64,000 bases of DNA. Origin: an uncultured Bacteroidales bacterium. Its GTDB lineage: Bacteria; Bacteroidota; Bacteroidia; Bacteroidales; UBA932. The stretch spans positions 1 to 64,000 of the forward strand of contig CALVDH010000014.1 in the NCBI GenBank assembly GCA_944326235.1, given 5' to 3'. The translations under genes and the position numbers were made by a program. The first letter of the stretch is position 1. Every line of letters starts with the position of its first letter. Under the pieces are notes generated by a model. That model made no database searches. It worked only from the letters and a program-made list of their open reading frames with translations, and had not been told where the DNA came from. Of this stretch, positions 25,468 to 35,168 are shown in pieces.

Positions 25468-28134
25468 ATGATTATTCATTTTTCCATCAACTTCCGCACC
25501 GCCTGGGGGCAGAACCTCTATATCTCGGGGTCCGTGCCCGAGCTCGGAGGCGGTGACCCGGCCAAGGCCGTCCCCATGAACTGGACTCCAGGTGATTTCT
25601 GGAAAACCGACATCAAGATAACAGCCCTTGAGGAAAGAGTACTGTCCTACAAATACTTCGTCAAGTCAGAGGACGGTTCCACCTTCTATGAGGCAGGCGC
25701 TGAGAGAATCCTGGGACTGAACAGCGCGTCCCGGGAGCTCTTCCTCAACGACGAGTGGCAGGGCAATTCGGCGGACGCCCCCTTTCTCACCGCCCCCTTC
25801 TCCGAAATATTCTTCTCCCACGCGCACCGCGAGTCCACCCAGACCCACCTCCACTCCCGCGAGGTCATCATCAGGGTGACGGCTCCGGCAGTAGAGCAGG
25901 ACTGCGTCCTGGCCATCTGCGGAGACTCCCCCGTACTGGGAGGATGGGATCCGGCCGGAGCAATGGAGATGACCCCGGTGCACGGCTCCCGCTGGACAGT
26001 CCACCTGCCTGCGGAGAAACTGGGCCGGAGGCTGGAATTCAAGTTCATCAAGCGCAATACCACTGACGGCAGCACCGTCTGGGAGGACAGGGACAACCGC
26101 GTCCTGGAGCTGCCCGGCGACATCATCCCCCATCAGACCTGGTCCGTGGAATACTCCCAGGCGTCCTTCCACCTGGGAAGGCCCCGCTTCTCCGGCACCG
26201 CCGTACCGGTATTTGCCCTCAGGACGCAGAACAGCTGCGGCATCGGCGATTTCACCGACCTCAGGATATTCGGAGACTGGATCCGCTCCATAGGCCAGAA
26301 CGTCATCCAGATACTGCCTGTCAACGACACCACCTCCACCGGCACCTGGACCGACTCCTACCCCTACGGAGGCATCACCGTCATGGCCCTGCATCCGATA
26401 TTCATCAACATCACGGCCATCGGTCCTCTCAGGAACCCCGGACAGCGCTCCGCCTACAGCCGCGAGCGGAAAGCCCTGGACGCCCTGCCAGCCATCGACT
26501 ACGAGAAGGTGCTGGCCATGAAGAACAAATACCTCAGGATACAGTTCGAGACCTACAGGGAGGACACCTTCGCCGAGCCGAAGTTCCTCTCATTCTACCG
26601 CAGCAACAAGTCCTGGCTCCTGCCCTACTGCGCCTTCTGCGCCCTGAGGGACAGCCACGGCACCGCCGATTTCTCCCGCTGGGGAGAGGACTCCCGCTGC
26701 ACCCCGGAACTGCTCGCGCGCGTCAATTCGGAGGACAGTCCCCTCTATCCCGAGATATCCTTCCACATCTTCACCCAGTACCACCTGCACAGGCAGCTGC
26801 TGGACGCGGTGCAGTACCTCCATTCGCTGGGCATTGCCCTGAAGGGAGACATTCCCATAGGCATCACCCGCAACAGCGCGGACGCATGGGCTTCCCCGGA
26901 GCTCTTCCACATGGATTCCCAGGCCGGAGCCCCGCCCGACGACTTTGCGGCAGAGGGTCAGAACTGGGGATTCCCCACATACGACTGGGACAGAATGGCC
27001 GAAGACGGCTACCGCTGGTGGAAAGAGCGTTTCCGCCACATGTCCGAATATTTCGACGCCTACAGGATAGACCACGTACTGGGATTCTTCCGGATATGGG
27101 AGATACCGCAGGAGCAGACCAAGGGCCTGATGGGACATTTCTCCCCCGCCCTGCCGATGAGCTGCGGGGAGATCCGCTCGTTCGGATTCGGGTTTGACTT
27201 CGCCCGCCACGCCACACCTTATATAAGATACTGGCAGCTGCGGGACATGTTCGGGGACCGCACCGATGAAGTCATGAGCAAGTATCTGAACAGCAACGAG
27301 TACGAGGTCTTCACCCTCAAGGAGGAACTAAACACCCAGAGAAAGATAGAGGAGCATTTCGGACCGGAACAGAACGATATCAAGGACGGACTGCAGGCCC
27401 TCGCCGGCGAGGTGCTTTTCCTCGAGGACAGCAGCCGCCCCGGACTCTTCCATCCCAGGATATCGGCCCAGTTCACATACTCCTACCGCGACCTGCCGGA
27501 AGACCAGAAAGCGGCCTTCAACCGGATATACGACCATTTCTTCTACAAGAGGCACAATGAGTTCTGGAGGGAGTCCGCCCTGCGCAAGCTCCCCGAGGTG
27601 ACGGCCGCCACCGACATGCTCACCTGCGCCGAGGACCTGGGCATGATACCGGACTGCGTGCCGGAAGTCATCCGGGACCTGAAGATACTGTCGCTGGAGA
27701 TATTCCGCATGTCCAAGGATCCCCGCGAGCCCTTCGGAGATCCCGCCCGCTATCCCTACATGAGCGTATGTACCACCGGCACCCACGACACCAGCACTCT
27801 CAGACAGTGGTGGGAAGAAGACCGGGGAATATCATCGGAGTACTGGCACAGGATGCTCCACGAGGGAGGCGACGCACCCTACTTCTGCGAGCCCTGGCTC
27901 TGCGAGAAGATCATACGCATGCACACCGCATCCCCGGCCATGCTGACCATACTGCCCCTGCAGGACTGGCTCTCCGTGGACGGGGACGTCAGGGCCCAGG
28001 ATCCGGCTTCCGAGCGCATCAACGTGCCCTCTGTCCCCAAATACTACTGGAGATACCGCATGCACCTGTCCGTAGAGGACCTTATCAACAACCCGAAACT
28101 TAATACCAAACTCAAAGAACTGTCAAGAAGATGA
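25468..28134 (+). CDS. malQ: 4-alpha-glucanotransferase (amylomaltase, GH77) with two CBM20 domains
   Basis: An 888-aa cytosolic enzyme without a signal peptide. Residues 1-105 and about 130-230 are two CBM20 starch-binding domains (INFRTAWGQNLYISGSVPELG; CVLAICGDSPVLGGWDPAGAM). The GH77 domain follows: nucleophile D535 in YRIDHVLGFFRIWE, acid/base Glu in CAEDLGMIPDCVPEV and the third acid in GTHDTSTLRQWWEED. This is the DPE2-like architecture usual in Bacteroidota. It transfers glucan units between maltooligosaccharides to give glucose and longer chains, completing starch use in the cytosol. The stop overlaps the symporter start (ATGA). Confidence 0.95.
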   Translation: MIIHFSINFRTAWGQNLYISGSVPELGGGDPAKAVPMNWTPGDFWKTDIKITALEERVLSYKYFVKSEDGSTFYEAGAERILGLNSASRELFLNDEWQGNSADAPFLTAPFSEIFFSHAHRESTQTHLHSREVIIRVTAPAVEQDCVLAICGDSPVLGGWDPAGAMEMTPVHGSRWTVHLPAEKLGRRLEFKFIKRNTTDGSTVWEDRDNRVLELPGDIIPHQTWSVEYSQASFHLGRPRFSGTAVPVFALRTQNSCGIGDFTDLRIFGDWIRSIGQNVIQILPVNDTTSTGTWTDSYPYGGITVMALHPIFINITAIGPLRNPGQRSAYSRERKALDALPAIDYEKVLAMKNKYLRIQFETYREDTFAEPKFLSFYRSNKSWLLPYCAFCALRDSHGTADFSRWGEDSRCTPELLARVNSEDSPLYPEISFHIFTQYHLHRQLLDAVQYLHSLGIALKGDIPIGITRNSADAWASPELFHMDSQAGAPPDDFAAEGQNWGFPTYDWDRMAEDGYRWWKERFRHMSEYFDAYRIDHVLGFFRIWEIPQEQTKGLMGHFSPALPMSCGEIRSFGFGFDFARHATPYIRYWQLRDMFGDRTDEVMSKYLNSNEYEVFTLKEELNTQRKIEEHFGPEQNDIKDGLQALAGEVLFLEDSSRPGLFHPRISAQFTYSYRDLPEDQKAAFNRIYDHFFYKRHNEFWRESALRKLPEVTAATDMLTCAEDLGMIPDCVPEVIRDLKILSLEIFRMSKDPREPFGDPARYPYMSVCTTGTHDTSTLRQWWEEDRGISSEYWHRMLHEGGDAPYFCEPWLCEKIIRMHTASPAMLTILPLQDWLSVDGDVRAQDPASERINVPSVPKYYWRYRMHLSVEDLINNPKLNTKLKELSRR

Positions 28135-29402
28135 ACCCCAATGAAGGAACCTCAGGTTCAGAAACAGCCCCGCGCAGACGAAGGGGCATCCGCCTCGCCC
28201 TACACTGGCAGATACTCATAGGCATCGCCCTCGGCGCCGTCTACGGGATATTCCTGCCGCACTGCACCCAGTACATCGAATGGCTCGGTGACCTCTTCCT
28301 CAACGCCCTCAACATGATAGTCATCCCGCTGATAGCCTCGTCCATCTTCATAGGAGTGGCCGGCATGGCGGGCGGCAATCTCGGAAGGGTGCTGGGCAAG
28401 ACCCTCACCTACTACCTGCTGACCACCCTGACGGCTGTCGTCATCGGCCTGGCCCTGGTCACTTTCATCAAGCCGGGCGTAGGACGCGACGTGGTGCTCA
28501 CCGGCGACGTCGGGGACATCGCCACCCAGGAAGTGCACATGATAGACCAGCTCACCGGTATAGTGCCCTCCAACGTCTTCGCCGCCATGGCCGACGGCAA
28601 CATCCTGCCCATCATCTTCTTCATGGTCCTGCTGGGCATCTTCTCCACCAAGCTCGAGAAGAAGCACTACACAGTCCTGCTGGACTTCTTCACAGCAGTC
28701 TACGAGCTCATCATGAAGGTCACCCTGGCCATCATCAAGCTCACCCCCATAGGCATCTTCTCCGTGATGGCCTGCATGATAGGCCAGCAGGCCGGAGACC
28801 CCGACGCCCTGATCGGGATAGTCAAGGGACTGGGGCTGTTCGTACTCACGGTATGGGCCGGCTGCCTGATACACGGCGGTCTGGTGCTGCCCGGCACCGT
28901 CTGGGCCCTGGCCCGCATCAATCCCTACCGCCACATGCGCCGGGTATCCACCCCCCTTCTGACGGCCTTCACCACCTGCTCCTCCAACGCCACCCTGCCC
29001 CTGTCCATCCGCTACACCCAGGCCTGCGGCGTGTCTGAAAAACTGGCAGGACTGACACTCTCACTCGGCAGCACCGTCAACATGAACGGCACTGCCCTGT
29101 TCGAGTGCGTATCGGCCCTGTTCATAGCCCAGCTCTACGGCATAGACTTGACTATAGGCCAGCAGATTACAGTGGTGCTGACCTCCCTGATGGCAGCCGT
29201 GGGCTCGGCCGGCATACCCATGGCCGGCATAGTGATGATGGCGATAGTCTTCAACGCGGTCGGACTGCCGATGGAGGGAGTGGGTATAATTCTTGCTGTA
29301 CAGCAGATATGCGAAATGCCCCGCACCTGCCTCAACGTGTACGGAGACCTCTGCGGAGCAGTCATCGTAGCCCGCTCGGAAGGTGACAGAATCACTGTCT
29401 GA
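28131..29402 (+). CDS. Dicarboxylate/amino acid:cation symporter (DAACS family)
   Basis: A 423-aa inner-membrane transporter of the GltP/DctA type. It has eight helices and two hairpin loops; family marks are SSNATLPLSI (about 283), LGSTVNMNGTALFE (about 305) and the C-terminal CEMPRTCLNVYGD. It moves glutamate, aspartate or C4-dicarboxylates with H+ or Na+; the substrate cannot be fixed here. It overlaps malQ by 4 bp, so the two are co-expressed although their functions are not obviously linked. Confidence 0.92.
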   Translation: MNPNEGTSGSETAPRRRRGIRLALHWQILIGIALGAVYGIFLPHCTQYIEWLGDLFLNALNMIVIPLIASSIFIGVAGMAGGNLGRVLGKTLTYYLLTTLTAVVIGLALVTFIKPGVGRDVVLTGDVGDIATQEVHMIDQLTGIVPSNVFAAMADGNILPIIFFMVLLGIFSTKLEKKHYTVLLDFFTAVYELIMKVTLAIIKLTPIGIFSVMACMIGQQAGDPDALIGIVKGLGLFVLTVWAGCLIHGGLVLPGTVWALARINPYRHMRRVSTPLLTAFTTCSSNATLPLSIRYTQACGVSEKLAGLTLSLGSTVNMNGTALFECVSALFIAQLYGIDLTIGQQITVVLTSLMAAVGSAGIPMAGIVMMAIVFNAVGLPMEGVGIILAVQQICEMPRTCLNVYGDLCGAVIVARSEGDRITV

Positions 29403-29430
29403 GCACATTGACTTAAAAAACATAACAGAT

Positions 29431-30420
29431 ATGACAGCACACATCAAAGCACTCCCGCTCATCCTGCTTCCGGCAGCGATCCTCATGCCGCTGCTGACGG
29501 GATGTCAGTCCGCCCCCGCCTCCGCTCTCGAGGGGCATTACACCCTCCAGGCCCAGAGTGTGCAGGTCAACGGAACCATCATCAACATCGGAGACTGGCC
29601 CGGAAGTTCCGTCACCGTCTCCGCTGTCGACGACGAGGCTGTGACAGTCTGCATAGACAGCCTGCTCCCCGGCTTCGACACCCTCACCTTTTCCGCCACA
29701 GCGGCCGGAGACGGAAAGGACAGATACACCTTCACCGGCTCGTACAGCGGCCAGGACCGGGACATCTCAGTCGCCGGGACCGTAAAGGGCTCTGCCCTGT
29801 CGCTGAGCATCACCGATACCTGCACATCCCCAGTCACCGGAAGATGGGCAGTCGCCTCCGGTGAGGACGGTCTGGCGGATATCACCGTAGCATACAGCTC
29901 TCCCGCGGTGACGGAAATCACCGTAGGCGGCATCACACTTCCTGCGGACATGGCCGTACAGATACTCCAGAGCCTTATCCGCGAGAAGATTACACCAGTC
30001 CTTGAGAACCTGCAGTACATCGAGTTGGACCGCACCGGCTACGTCAATCTCTCGTGGAGAGGAGACATCAGCCCTGAACTGGAGCCCCTGCTTTCAGGAG
30101 TAGTCCAGTACTGGCCCGACCCCGGGAACTCCTGGGTACACATCTACCTGCGCCGTACCATTACTGACGGCCTGGGACTGCCTGTCTCCCCCATTGATTT
30201 CGCCCTGGCCTACTCCACCGACGGAGACGGGACGCTGACACTGGAGATAGACCAGGATACATTTGCCCCCTGGACAGGACTCCTGCTGCTCGCAGTACAG
30301 GGCGGTCTGGGAGGGGACATCACCGCCGCCGGTATCCCGCTGGAAGAGATAGCGGCGTCGCTCGCCATGCCGGAGACCAGCTACTCCGTGAGCGCGGCAC
30401 TCACCTCCAACCTACAGTAA
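29431..30420 (+). CDS. Lipoprotein, paralogue 1 of a tandem pair, unknown function
   Basis: A 329-aa lipoprotein (lipobox LLTGC). The start is ATG 29431, giving MTAHIKALPLILL; an earlier in-frame codon at 29383 lies inside the symporter gene. The sequence is beta-rich. It shares an ordered set of segments with the next protein: SGQDRDISVAGTVKGSALSL, VHIYLRRTITDGL and YSTDGDGTLTLEIDQD. It resembles uncharacterised Bacteroidota lipoproteins of the DUF4925 kind, but I cannot confirm that. It follows the symporter after 28 bp and precedes its paralogue by 1 bp. Confidence 0.72.
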   Translation: MTAHIKALPLILLPAAILMPLLTGCQSAPASALEGHYTLQAQSVQVNGTIINIGDWPGSSVTVSAVDDEAVTVCIDSLLPGFDTLTFSATAAGDGKDRYTFTGSYSGQDRDISVAGTVKGSALSLSITDTCTSPVTGRWAVASGEDGLADITVAYSSPAVTEITVGGITLPADMAVQILQSLIREKITPVLENLQYIELDRTGYVNLSWRGDISPELEPLLSGVVQYWPDPGNSWVHIYLRRTITDGLGLPVSPIDFALAYSTDGDGTLTLEIDQDTFAPWTGLLLLAVQGGLGGDITAAGIPLEEIAASLAMPETSYSVSAALTSNLQ

Positions 30421-30421
30421 C

Positions 30422-31537
30422 ATGTACCGCAGACTTGCCATCTACGTGTGCGCGGCGTCCTTCATGCTGCTCACCGGTTCGTGCATGAAGGAGATCGACT
30501 ACTCCGTCTACAACGGAGACTATCCCCTCAGCACAGGCACCAGCGTCACCAAGAACGGGCACGACATCACCCTGTCCGACTACAGTGACGCCGGCATCAG
30601 CATAGCCCTGGCCTCCAAGGGCGGCAGATGTGAGATTACCCTCAACAACCTCATCTCCGGCCAGGACCGGATAACATTTCCCGCCAGTATTACCGCCACC
30701 TCCAGGTCCAAAGGCCGCTCGGGAGGACATTTTTCCGGCACTGTCAGCAGCGGTGACCGGAACATCACCGTAGAAGGGCACACCCGCGACGGAGCCCTCT
30801 CGTCCCTCAACATCAAGGAAGACATCACCATAGAAGGCATCGCCGGCTATTGGTGCGTTCACACCATGCAGGTCACATTCTCCCATCCGGAGTTCAAGAC
30901 AGTGGACCTGAGCGGAGTCTTTCCCACCTCAGCCATGAGCTGTCCGGAGGCCATCCCGGTGAGCGACATCGTGGATACCTTCAACGACATCCTGCGCATA
31001 ATCACCTCCGACCCCGGTTTCCGCCATATTCCGCTGGAGTTTACCCCTGACGGCTACATCGGCCGGGACAATCCGGCCTGCTACTTCGTAGAAGACGGGC
31101 ACCTGAACATCTACCTGAGACCGTCGGTAGTGGACTCGGTACTGGCAGACGGGAAGATCGCAGGACTGCTGGACAGGCTCTATCTCACCGCCGTTGCCGG
31201 TACGGCCGAGACGGCTGTCATCCCGCTGGAGTACACCCTGAGCGGGGACGGAGACACCCTCTTCCTGATAGCCGACGAACACATCCCCGACAACTTCCTG
31301 CCCCTGATTCAGGAGCCTATGGACAATCTTAAGAAATCCCTCTACGGGAGCTTTACAGTGGAGCGGGCCAGGAGGTTCCTGATCATGCTGCCCGGCGGAC
31401 AGGCAGCCGCACAATATGTCAATGAGAACAACTACACCAGGATAGTCGACGTCATCTGCCAGTTCATAGACGCCCTCACCGACGGACGTGCGGAGCACTC
31501 GATAATACTGGGACTATATCAACATCCGGAATATTGA
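30422..31537 (+). CDS. Lipoprotein, paralogue 2 of a tandem pair, unknown function
   Basis: A 371-aa lipoprotein (LLTGSC, Cys about 21). It aligns by eye with the previous gene: SSGDRNITVEGHTRDGALSS, LNIYLRPSVVDSVL and YTLSGDGDTLFLIADEH occur in the same order, preceded in both by an I-x-L-E/D-x-T-x-x-GY segment. Divergence is high, so the duplication is old. It ends 4 bp before radA. Function is unknown; cell-surface or periplasmic location follows from the lipobox. Confidence 0.72.
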   Translation: MYRRLAIYVCAASFMLLTGSCMKEIDYSVYNGDYPLSTGTSVTKNGHDITLSDYSDAGISIALASKGGRCEITLNNLISGQDRITFPASITATSRSKGRSGGHFSGTVSSGDRNITVEGHTRDGALSSLNIKEDITIEGIAGYWCVHTMQVTFSHPEFKTVDLSGVFPTSAMSCPEAIPVSDIVDTFNDILRIITSDPGFRHIPLEFTPDGYIGRDNPACYFVEDGHLNIYLRPSVVDSVLADGKIAGLLDRLYLTAVAGTAETAVIPLEYTLSGDGDTLFLIADEHIPDNFLPLIQEPMDNLKKSLYGSFTVERARRFLIMLPGGQAAAQYVNENNYTRIVDVICQFIDALTDGRAEHSIILGLYQHPEY

Positions 31538-31541
31538 CACT

Positions 31542-32963
31542 ATGGCATCATCCAGCAAGATAAAGACAGTATGGTACTGCACCTCCTGCGGCAACGAGAC
31601 CTCCAAATGGATGGGCCGCTGCCCCGCCTGCGGGGAGTGGAACACCATGAAGGAAGGCCTCCCCAGGGACAGCCGCACCTCATCCGCCGCACCCTCGCGG
31701 GACCGCTCGCTCATCGGCCTCTCGGAAGCCAGGCCGACGGCCCTCAAGGACATCTCGGTAGACCAGGACAGCCGCATACTCATCGGCAACAAGGAGGTGG
31801 AGAGGATCCTGGGCGGAGGCATCGTCCCCGGCTCAATGATACTCCTGGGCGGCGAGCCCGGCATAGGCAAGTCCACCCTGGCCCTGCAGCTGCCCCTCAG
31901 GAGCAAGGGCCTGCGCACCCTCTATGTCTCGGGAGAGGAGTCCCCGCGGCAGATAAAGCTCCGCGCCATGAGGCTCCTGCGGCCCGGAGAAGGGGACAAT
32001 GAGGACAACTGCACCATCCTCGGGGAGACCCAGGTGGACAATATCATACGCTGCGCCCTTGAGCTGCGTCCCGACCTGCTGGTGGTGGACTCGATACAGA
32101 CCATCTACTCGGAAAATATAGACTCGGCCGCTTCCTCCGTCACCCAGGTGCGGGAGTGCGCCGCCGCCCTGCTCCGCATGGCCAAGGAGAGCGGCATCCC
32201 CGTCATCCTCATCGGGCACATCACCAAGGACGGGGCCATCGCCGGGCCAAAGGTACTGGAGCACATCGTGGACGTGGTCCTGCAGTTCGAGGGCGACACC
32301 CGCCACTCGCACCGCATCCTGCGCAGCATCAAGAACCGTTTCGGATCGACGGCCGAGATCGCCATCTTCGAGATGACCGGCACCGGCCTCAGGGAGGTGG
32401 AGAATCCCTCGGAGATCCTCACCCCCATGCATCAGGAGAATCTCAGCGGTGTGGCCGTCGGCAGCATGGTGGACGGCTCCAGACCCTTCCTCATCGAGAT
32501 TCAGGCCCTGGTGTCCACGGCGGCCTACGGCATGCCCCAGCGCTCGGCCACCGGCTACGACGCCCGGCGCCTCAACATGCTCCTGGCAGTGCTGGAGAAG
32601 AGGGCCGGCTTCAAGCTCTCGGCCAAGGACGTGTTCCTCAACGTGGCCGGAGGCATGCGTGTCGGCGATACAGCCTGCGACCTGGCCGTAGTGGTGGCCG
32701 TACTGTCCTCCACCTTCGACCTGGCCGTCAGTCCCGGCATCTGCTTCGCGGCCGAAGTGGGCCTGAGCGGGGAGATCCGCCCAGTTGGCCGCATCGAGGC
32801 CCGTATCTCCGAGGCCGCCCGCCTGGGCTACCGCGAGATCTACATCTCCTCCTACAACCTCTCCGAAGACCTGCGCCGCAGCATCCCCTCCACCGGCATC
32901 CGCGTAGTGGAGGTATCCGATATCGCCGCCCTCTGCCGCAGCCTGTTCAAGAACGCACAATAA
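31542..32963 (+). CDS. radA: DNA repair protein RadA
   Basis: A 473-aa cytosolic ATPase that helps branch migration during recombinational repair. It has the N-terminal four-Cys zinc finger (CTSCG and CPACGEW, residues 10-30), Walker A GGEPGIGKSTL (about 103), the RadA-specific KNRFG motif (about 264) and a C-terminal Lon-like domain (KLSAKDVFLNVAGGMRV, SGEIRPVGRIEARI). Length is normal for the family. It is embedded in the malQ-symporter-lipoprotein transcription unit without a visible promoter of its own. Confidence 0.97.
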   Translation: MASSSKIKTVWYCTSCGNETSKWMGRCPACGEWNTMKEGLPRDSRTSSAAPSRDRSLIGLSEARPTALKDISVDQDSRILIGNKEVERILGGGIVPGSMILLGGEPGIGKSTLALQLPLRSKGLRTLYVSGEESPRQIKLRAMRLLRPGEGDNEDNCTILGETQVDNIIRCALELRPDLLVVDSIQTIYSENIDSAASSVTQVRECAAALLRMAKESGIPVILIGHITKDGAIAGPKVLEHIVDVVLQFEGDTRHSHRILRSIKNRFGSTAEIAIFEMTGTGLREVENPSEILTPMHQENLSGVAVGSMVDGSRPFLIEIQALVSTAAYGMPQRSATGYDARRLNMLLAVLEKRAGFKLSAKDVFLNVAGGMRVGDTACDLAVVVAVLSSTFDLAVSPGICFAAEVGLSGEIRPVGRIEARISEAARLGYREIYISSYNLSEDLRRSIPSTGIRVVEVSDIAALCRSLFKNAQ

Positions 32964-32977
32964 CACCCTGCACAGCC

Positions 32978-34690
32978 ATGAAAAACCGCCGTATCCTTCT
33001 CATATCCTTCCTCCTGACCTTCCTCTCAGCATCCGCTCCAGGCCTCCGGGCCCAGGAGAGCGGCGGCAGGGACATCCCGGCCAGTATAGCCGCCTACGCC
33101 GGACAGGTAAGGGAACAATGGAAGATCCCCGGTCTCTCCCTGGCCGTCATCCACGGGGACTCGACGGTATTCTCCGGAGGGTTCGGGGTGAGGGAAAAGG
33201 GACGGAGCGTCGCGAAGGACGGTCCCGGCGTGGCCGTCACCGACTCGACCCTCTTCCACATAGGCTCGATGACCAAGGCCTTTACCGCCACCGTCATAGC
33301 CTCCCTGGTGGATGAGGAACTGCTGAGCTGGGAGGACACCGTCAAGAACATTCTGCCCGACTTCGACTGGTACGACGACAGCGTGGAGGCCGTCATGCAG
33401 GTGCGCGACCTGCTCACCCACTCCACCGGACTGGTGGCCCAGGCCGGCACCTACATCCCCAACCTGGGCTATGACCGGGACGACATCTACCGGATGTTCC
33501 GATACATCGAGCCGGTGTATCCGTTCAGGGAGAAATTTGCCTACAACAACATCACCTTCATCATCGCCGCCCGCATCATCGAGACCGTAACCGGCCGCAG
33601 CTGGGAGGACAACATCCGGGAGAGGATATTCTTCCCCCTGGGCATGACCTCGTCCGTCCCGGGCAGCGAGGGGTATCTGGAGGCAGGGAAGGAGGCCTCC
33701 GTCGCCCATTATTTCGGATATTCCAGACCTAAGAACGGCGGACGCGGCTCCATCTACGTCACCCCGCTCTACGGGGAGGAGAGGGCCCTGCACTGGGTGG
33801 ACGTGATAGGGCCGGCCGGCAGCATCAGTTCCACGGCGGAGGACATGGCCCGCTGGGTAAGGTTTCATCTGAACAACGGTGCCGTGGTACGCACCGTCAG
33901 CCCTGACAGCTCAGAATACGGTTCCTCCTTCCCCCTGGACTCCACCGCCCTGTCGGATTATTTTCCCGAGATAAGTCCGGCCATGACGGGAGGATTCCGG
34001 ATATACCCCTACACCGACACTCTGCGGGTCATCTCCCGGGAGCAGATGGACTTCCTGCATACTGGAGCGGTCAAGGTGCGTCAGGACAGCACCTCGCGCA
34101 GGGACTACGCCTACTGCTGGTATGTCGAGCAGAACGACAGGTACCGGGTCATCTACCACACGGGAACGACCTGGGGCTTCACCGGGGTCTGCGGTTTCGT
34201 ACCGGACCTGGACCTGGGCATAGCGATACTTTGCAACTCGGAGGTCTCCGAATACGCCCGCCTGGGGCTCATGCGGCGGATTATTGACCTGTACCTGCCG
34301 GGCGATACCCTCAGGGACTGGAGCACCGAGGGGCTGGAGCAGTGGCTGGAGGACAAAAAAAGACCCGGACGCCGCGCCGTACCCTGCATCATAGAACGCA
34401 GCAGCGTGACTCCGGATTTCGAAAGACTGACGGGACACTATACCAAGCCGGCTCCCTTCGGAGACGCGGAGGTGACCTTGAAGAACGGCAGGCTGTACCT
34501 GACCATCGGGCCGCTCGGATGGACACACCGGCTGGACCACCACAGGGGCAATGAGTTCTGGCTCAGGTCAGACGGCCATACCTACCCCGTCTTCTTCCAC
34601 CACTACACGGAGGACTCCGCGGAGCCGGTGGACTTCGAGATAGACTTCAACTACAACGAGAATTTCGGTCCCTGGATCAAGACTCCCTGA
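32978..34690 (+). CDS. Exported serine hydrolase of the class C beta-lactamase/PBP4* family
   Basis: A 570-aa exported protein (signal ends near GLRAQ). The active-site motifs are S97-x-x-K100 (SMTK), Y189-N190-N191 (AYNN) and HTGTTWG at about 394 replacing KTG, as in many esterase and D-aminopeptidase-like relatives. After the catalytic domain (to about 440) comes a beta-rich C-terminal domain (LTGHYTKPAPFGDAEVTL, GPLGWTHRL) like DUF3471. It is more likely a peptidase or esterase acting on cell-wall peptides than a drug-resistance enzyme. The 3-prime end overlaps the converging Lrp gene by 14 bp. Confidence 0.88.
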   Translation: MKNRRILLISFLLTFLSASAPGLRAQESGGRDIPASIAAYAGQVREQWKIPGLSLAVIHGDSTVFSGGFGVREKGRSVAKDGPGVAVTDSTLFHIGSMTKAFTATVIASLVDEELLSWEDTVKNILPDFDWYDDSVEAVMQVRDLLTHSTGLVAQAGTYIPNLGYDRDDIYRMFRYIEPVYPFREKFAYNNITFIIAARIIETVTGRSWEDNIRERIFFPLGMTSSVPGSEGYLEAGKEASVAHYFGYSRPKNGGRGSIYVTPLYGEERALHWVDVIGPAGSISSTAEDMARWVRFHLNNGAVVRTVSPDSSEYGSSFPLDSTALSDYFPEISPAMTGGFRIYPYTDTLRVISREQMDFLHTGAVKVRQDSTSRRDYAYCWYVEQNDRYRVIYHTGTTWGFTGVCGFVPDLDLGIAILCNSEVSEYARLGLMRRIIDLYLPGDTLRDWSTEGLEQWLEDKKRPGRRAVPCIIERSSVTPDFERLTGHYTKPAPFGDAEVTLKNGRLYLTIGPLGWTHRLDHHRGNEFWLRSDGHTYPVFFHHYTEDSAEPVDFEIDFNYNENFGPWIKTP

Positions 34691-35168
34691 CAGGCACGTC
34701 ATCCACCCATACCTGACGCTCGATAGCCTGGTCGAGGGATATCATCGTGTCGGTGCTGGAGATGTAGGGGATGTTCTGGATAGTGTGCACCAGTATCCGC
34801 ATGAGATGATCGTGGTCCGTGCAGTAGATCTTGACCAGCAGGGCGTGCTTGCCGGTGACGAAGTGGCACTCCACCACCTCTGGAATCTTCCGGAGATTCT
34901 GAATCACCTCATTGTACTTGCTGGTTTCGGAGAGGGAGACTCCCACGAAAGCGCAGACATTCAGGCCCAGAGCCTGGGGCTTTACGAGAAGACGGGAACC
35001 GGTGATGATGCCCATATTCTCCATCTTCTTGACTCTCTGGTGGATGGCCGCTCCCGAGACTCCGCACTCACGGGCTATCTCGAGGAAGGGCATCCTGGCG
35101 TTTTTGACTAGGAAGGACAGTATCCGCTGATCTATCCTGTCGAGTTGGTACTTCGTATTCATATTCAT
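34677..35168 (-). CDS. Lrp/AsnC-family transcriptional regulator
   Basis: A 163-aa cytosolic DNA-binding protein: HTH about 8-60 (LDRIDQRILSFLVKNARMP, GVSGAAIHQRVKKME) and a RAM ligand-binding domain about 70-150 (VCAFVGVSLSETSKY, VVECHFVTGKHALLVKIYC). Such proteins sense amino acids as dimers or octamers. The ATG at 35168 overlaps the topA stop (TAATG), implying coupled translation; an ATG six bases later is equally possible. A longer upstream frame lies inside topA and is rejected. Confidence 0.9.
   Translation of the reverse strand: MNMNTKYQLDRIDQRILSFLVKNARMPFLEIARECGVSGAAIHQRVKKMENMGIITGSRLLVKPQALGLNVCAFVGVSLSETSKYNEVIQNLRKIPEVVECHFVTGKHALLVKIYCTDHDHLMRILVHTIQNIPYISSTDTMISLDQAIERQVWVDDVPVRES

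Noticed and set aside
32156-32977. An 822-nt upstream extension of the serine hydrolase frame.
   Set aside because: It lies inside radA in another frame and encodes Arg/His/Pro-rich sequence; the signal peptide begins at 32978.
34402-34690. The serine hydrolase as an acquired beta-lactamase resistance gene.
   Set aside because: It has HTG in place of KTG and a C-terminal accessory domain, matches its neighbours in composition, and has no mobile element nearby.
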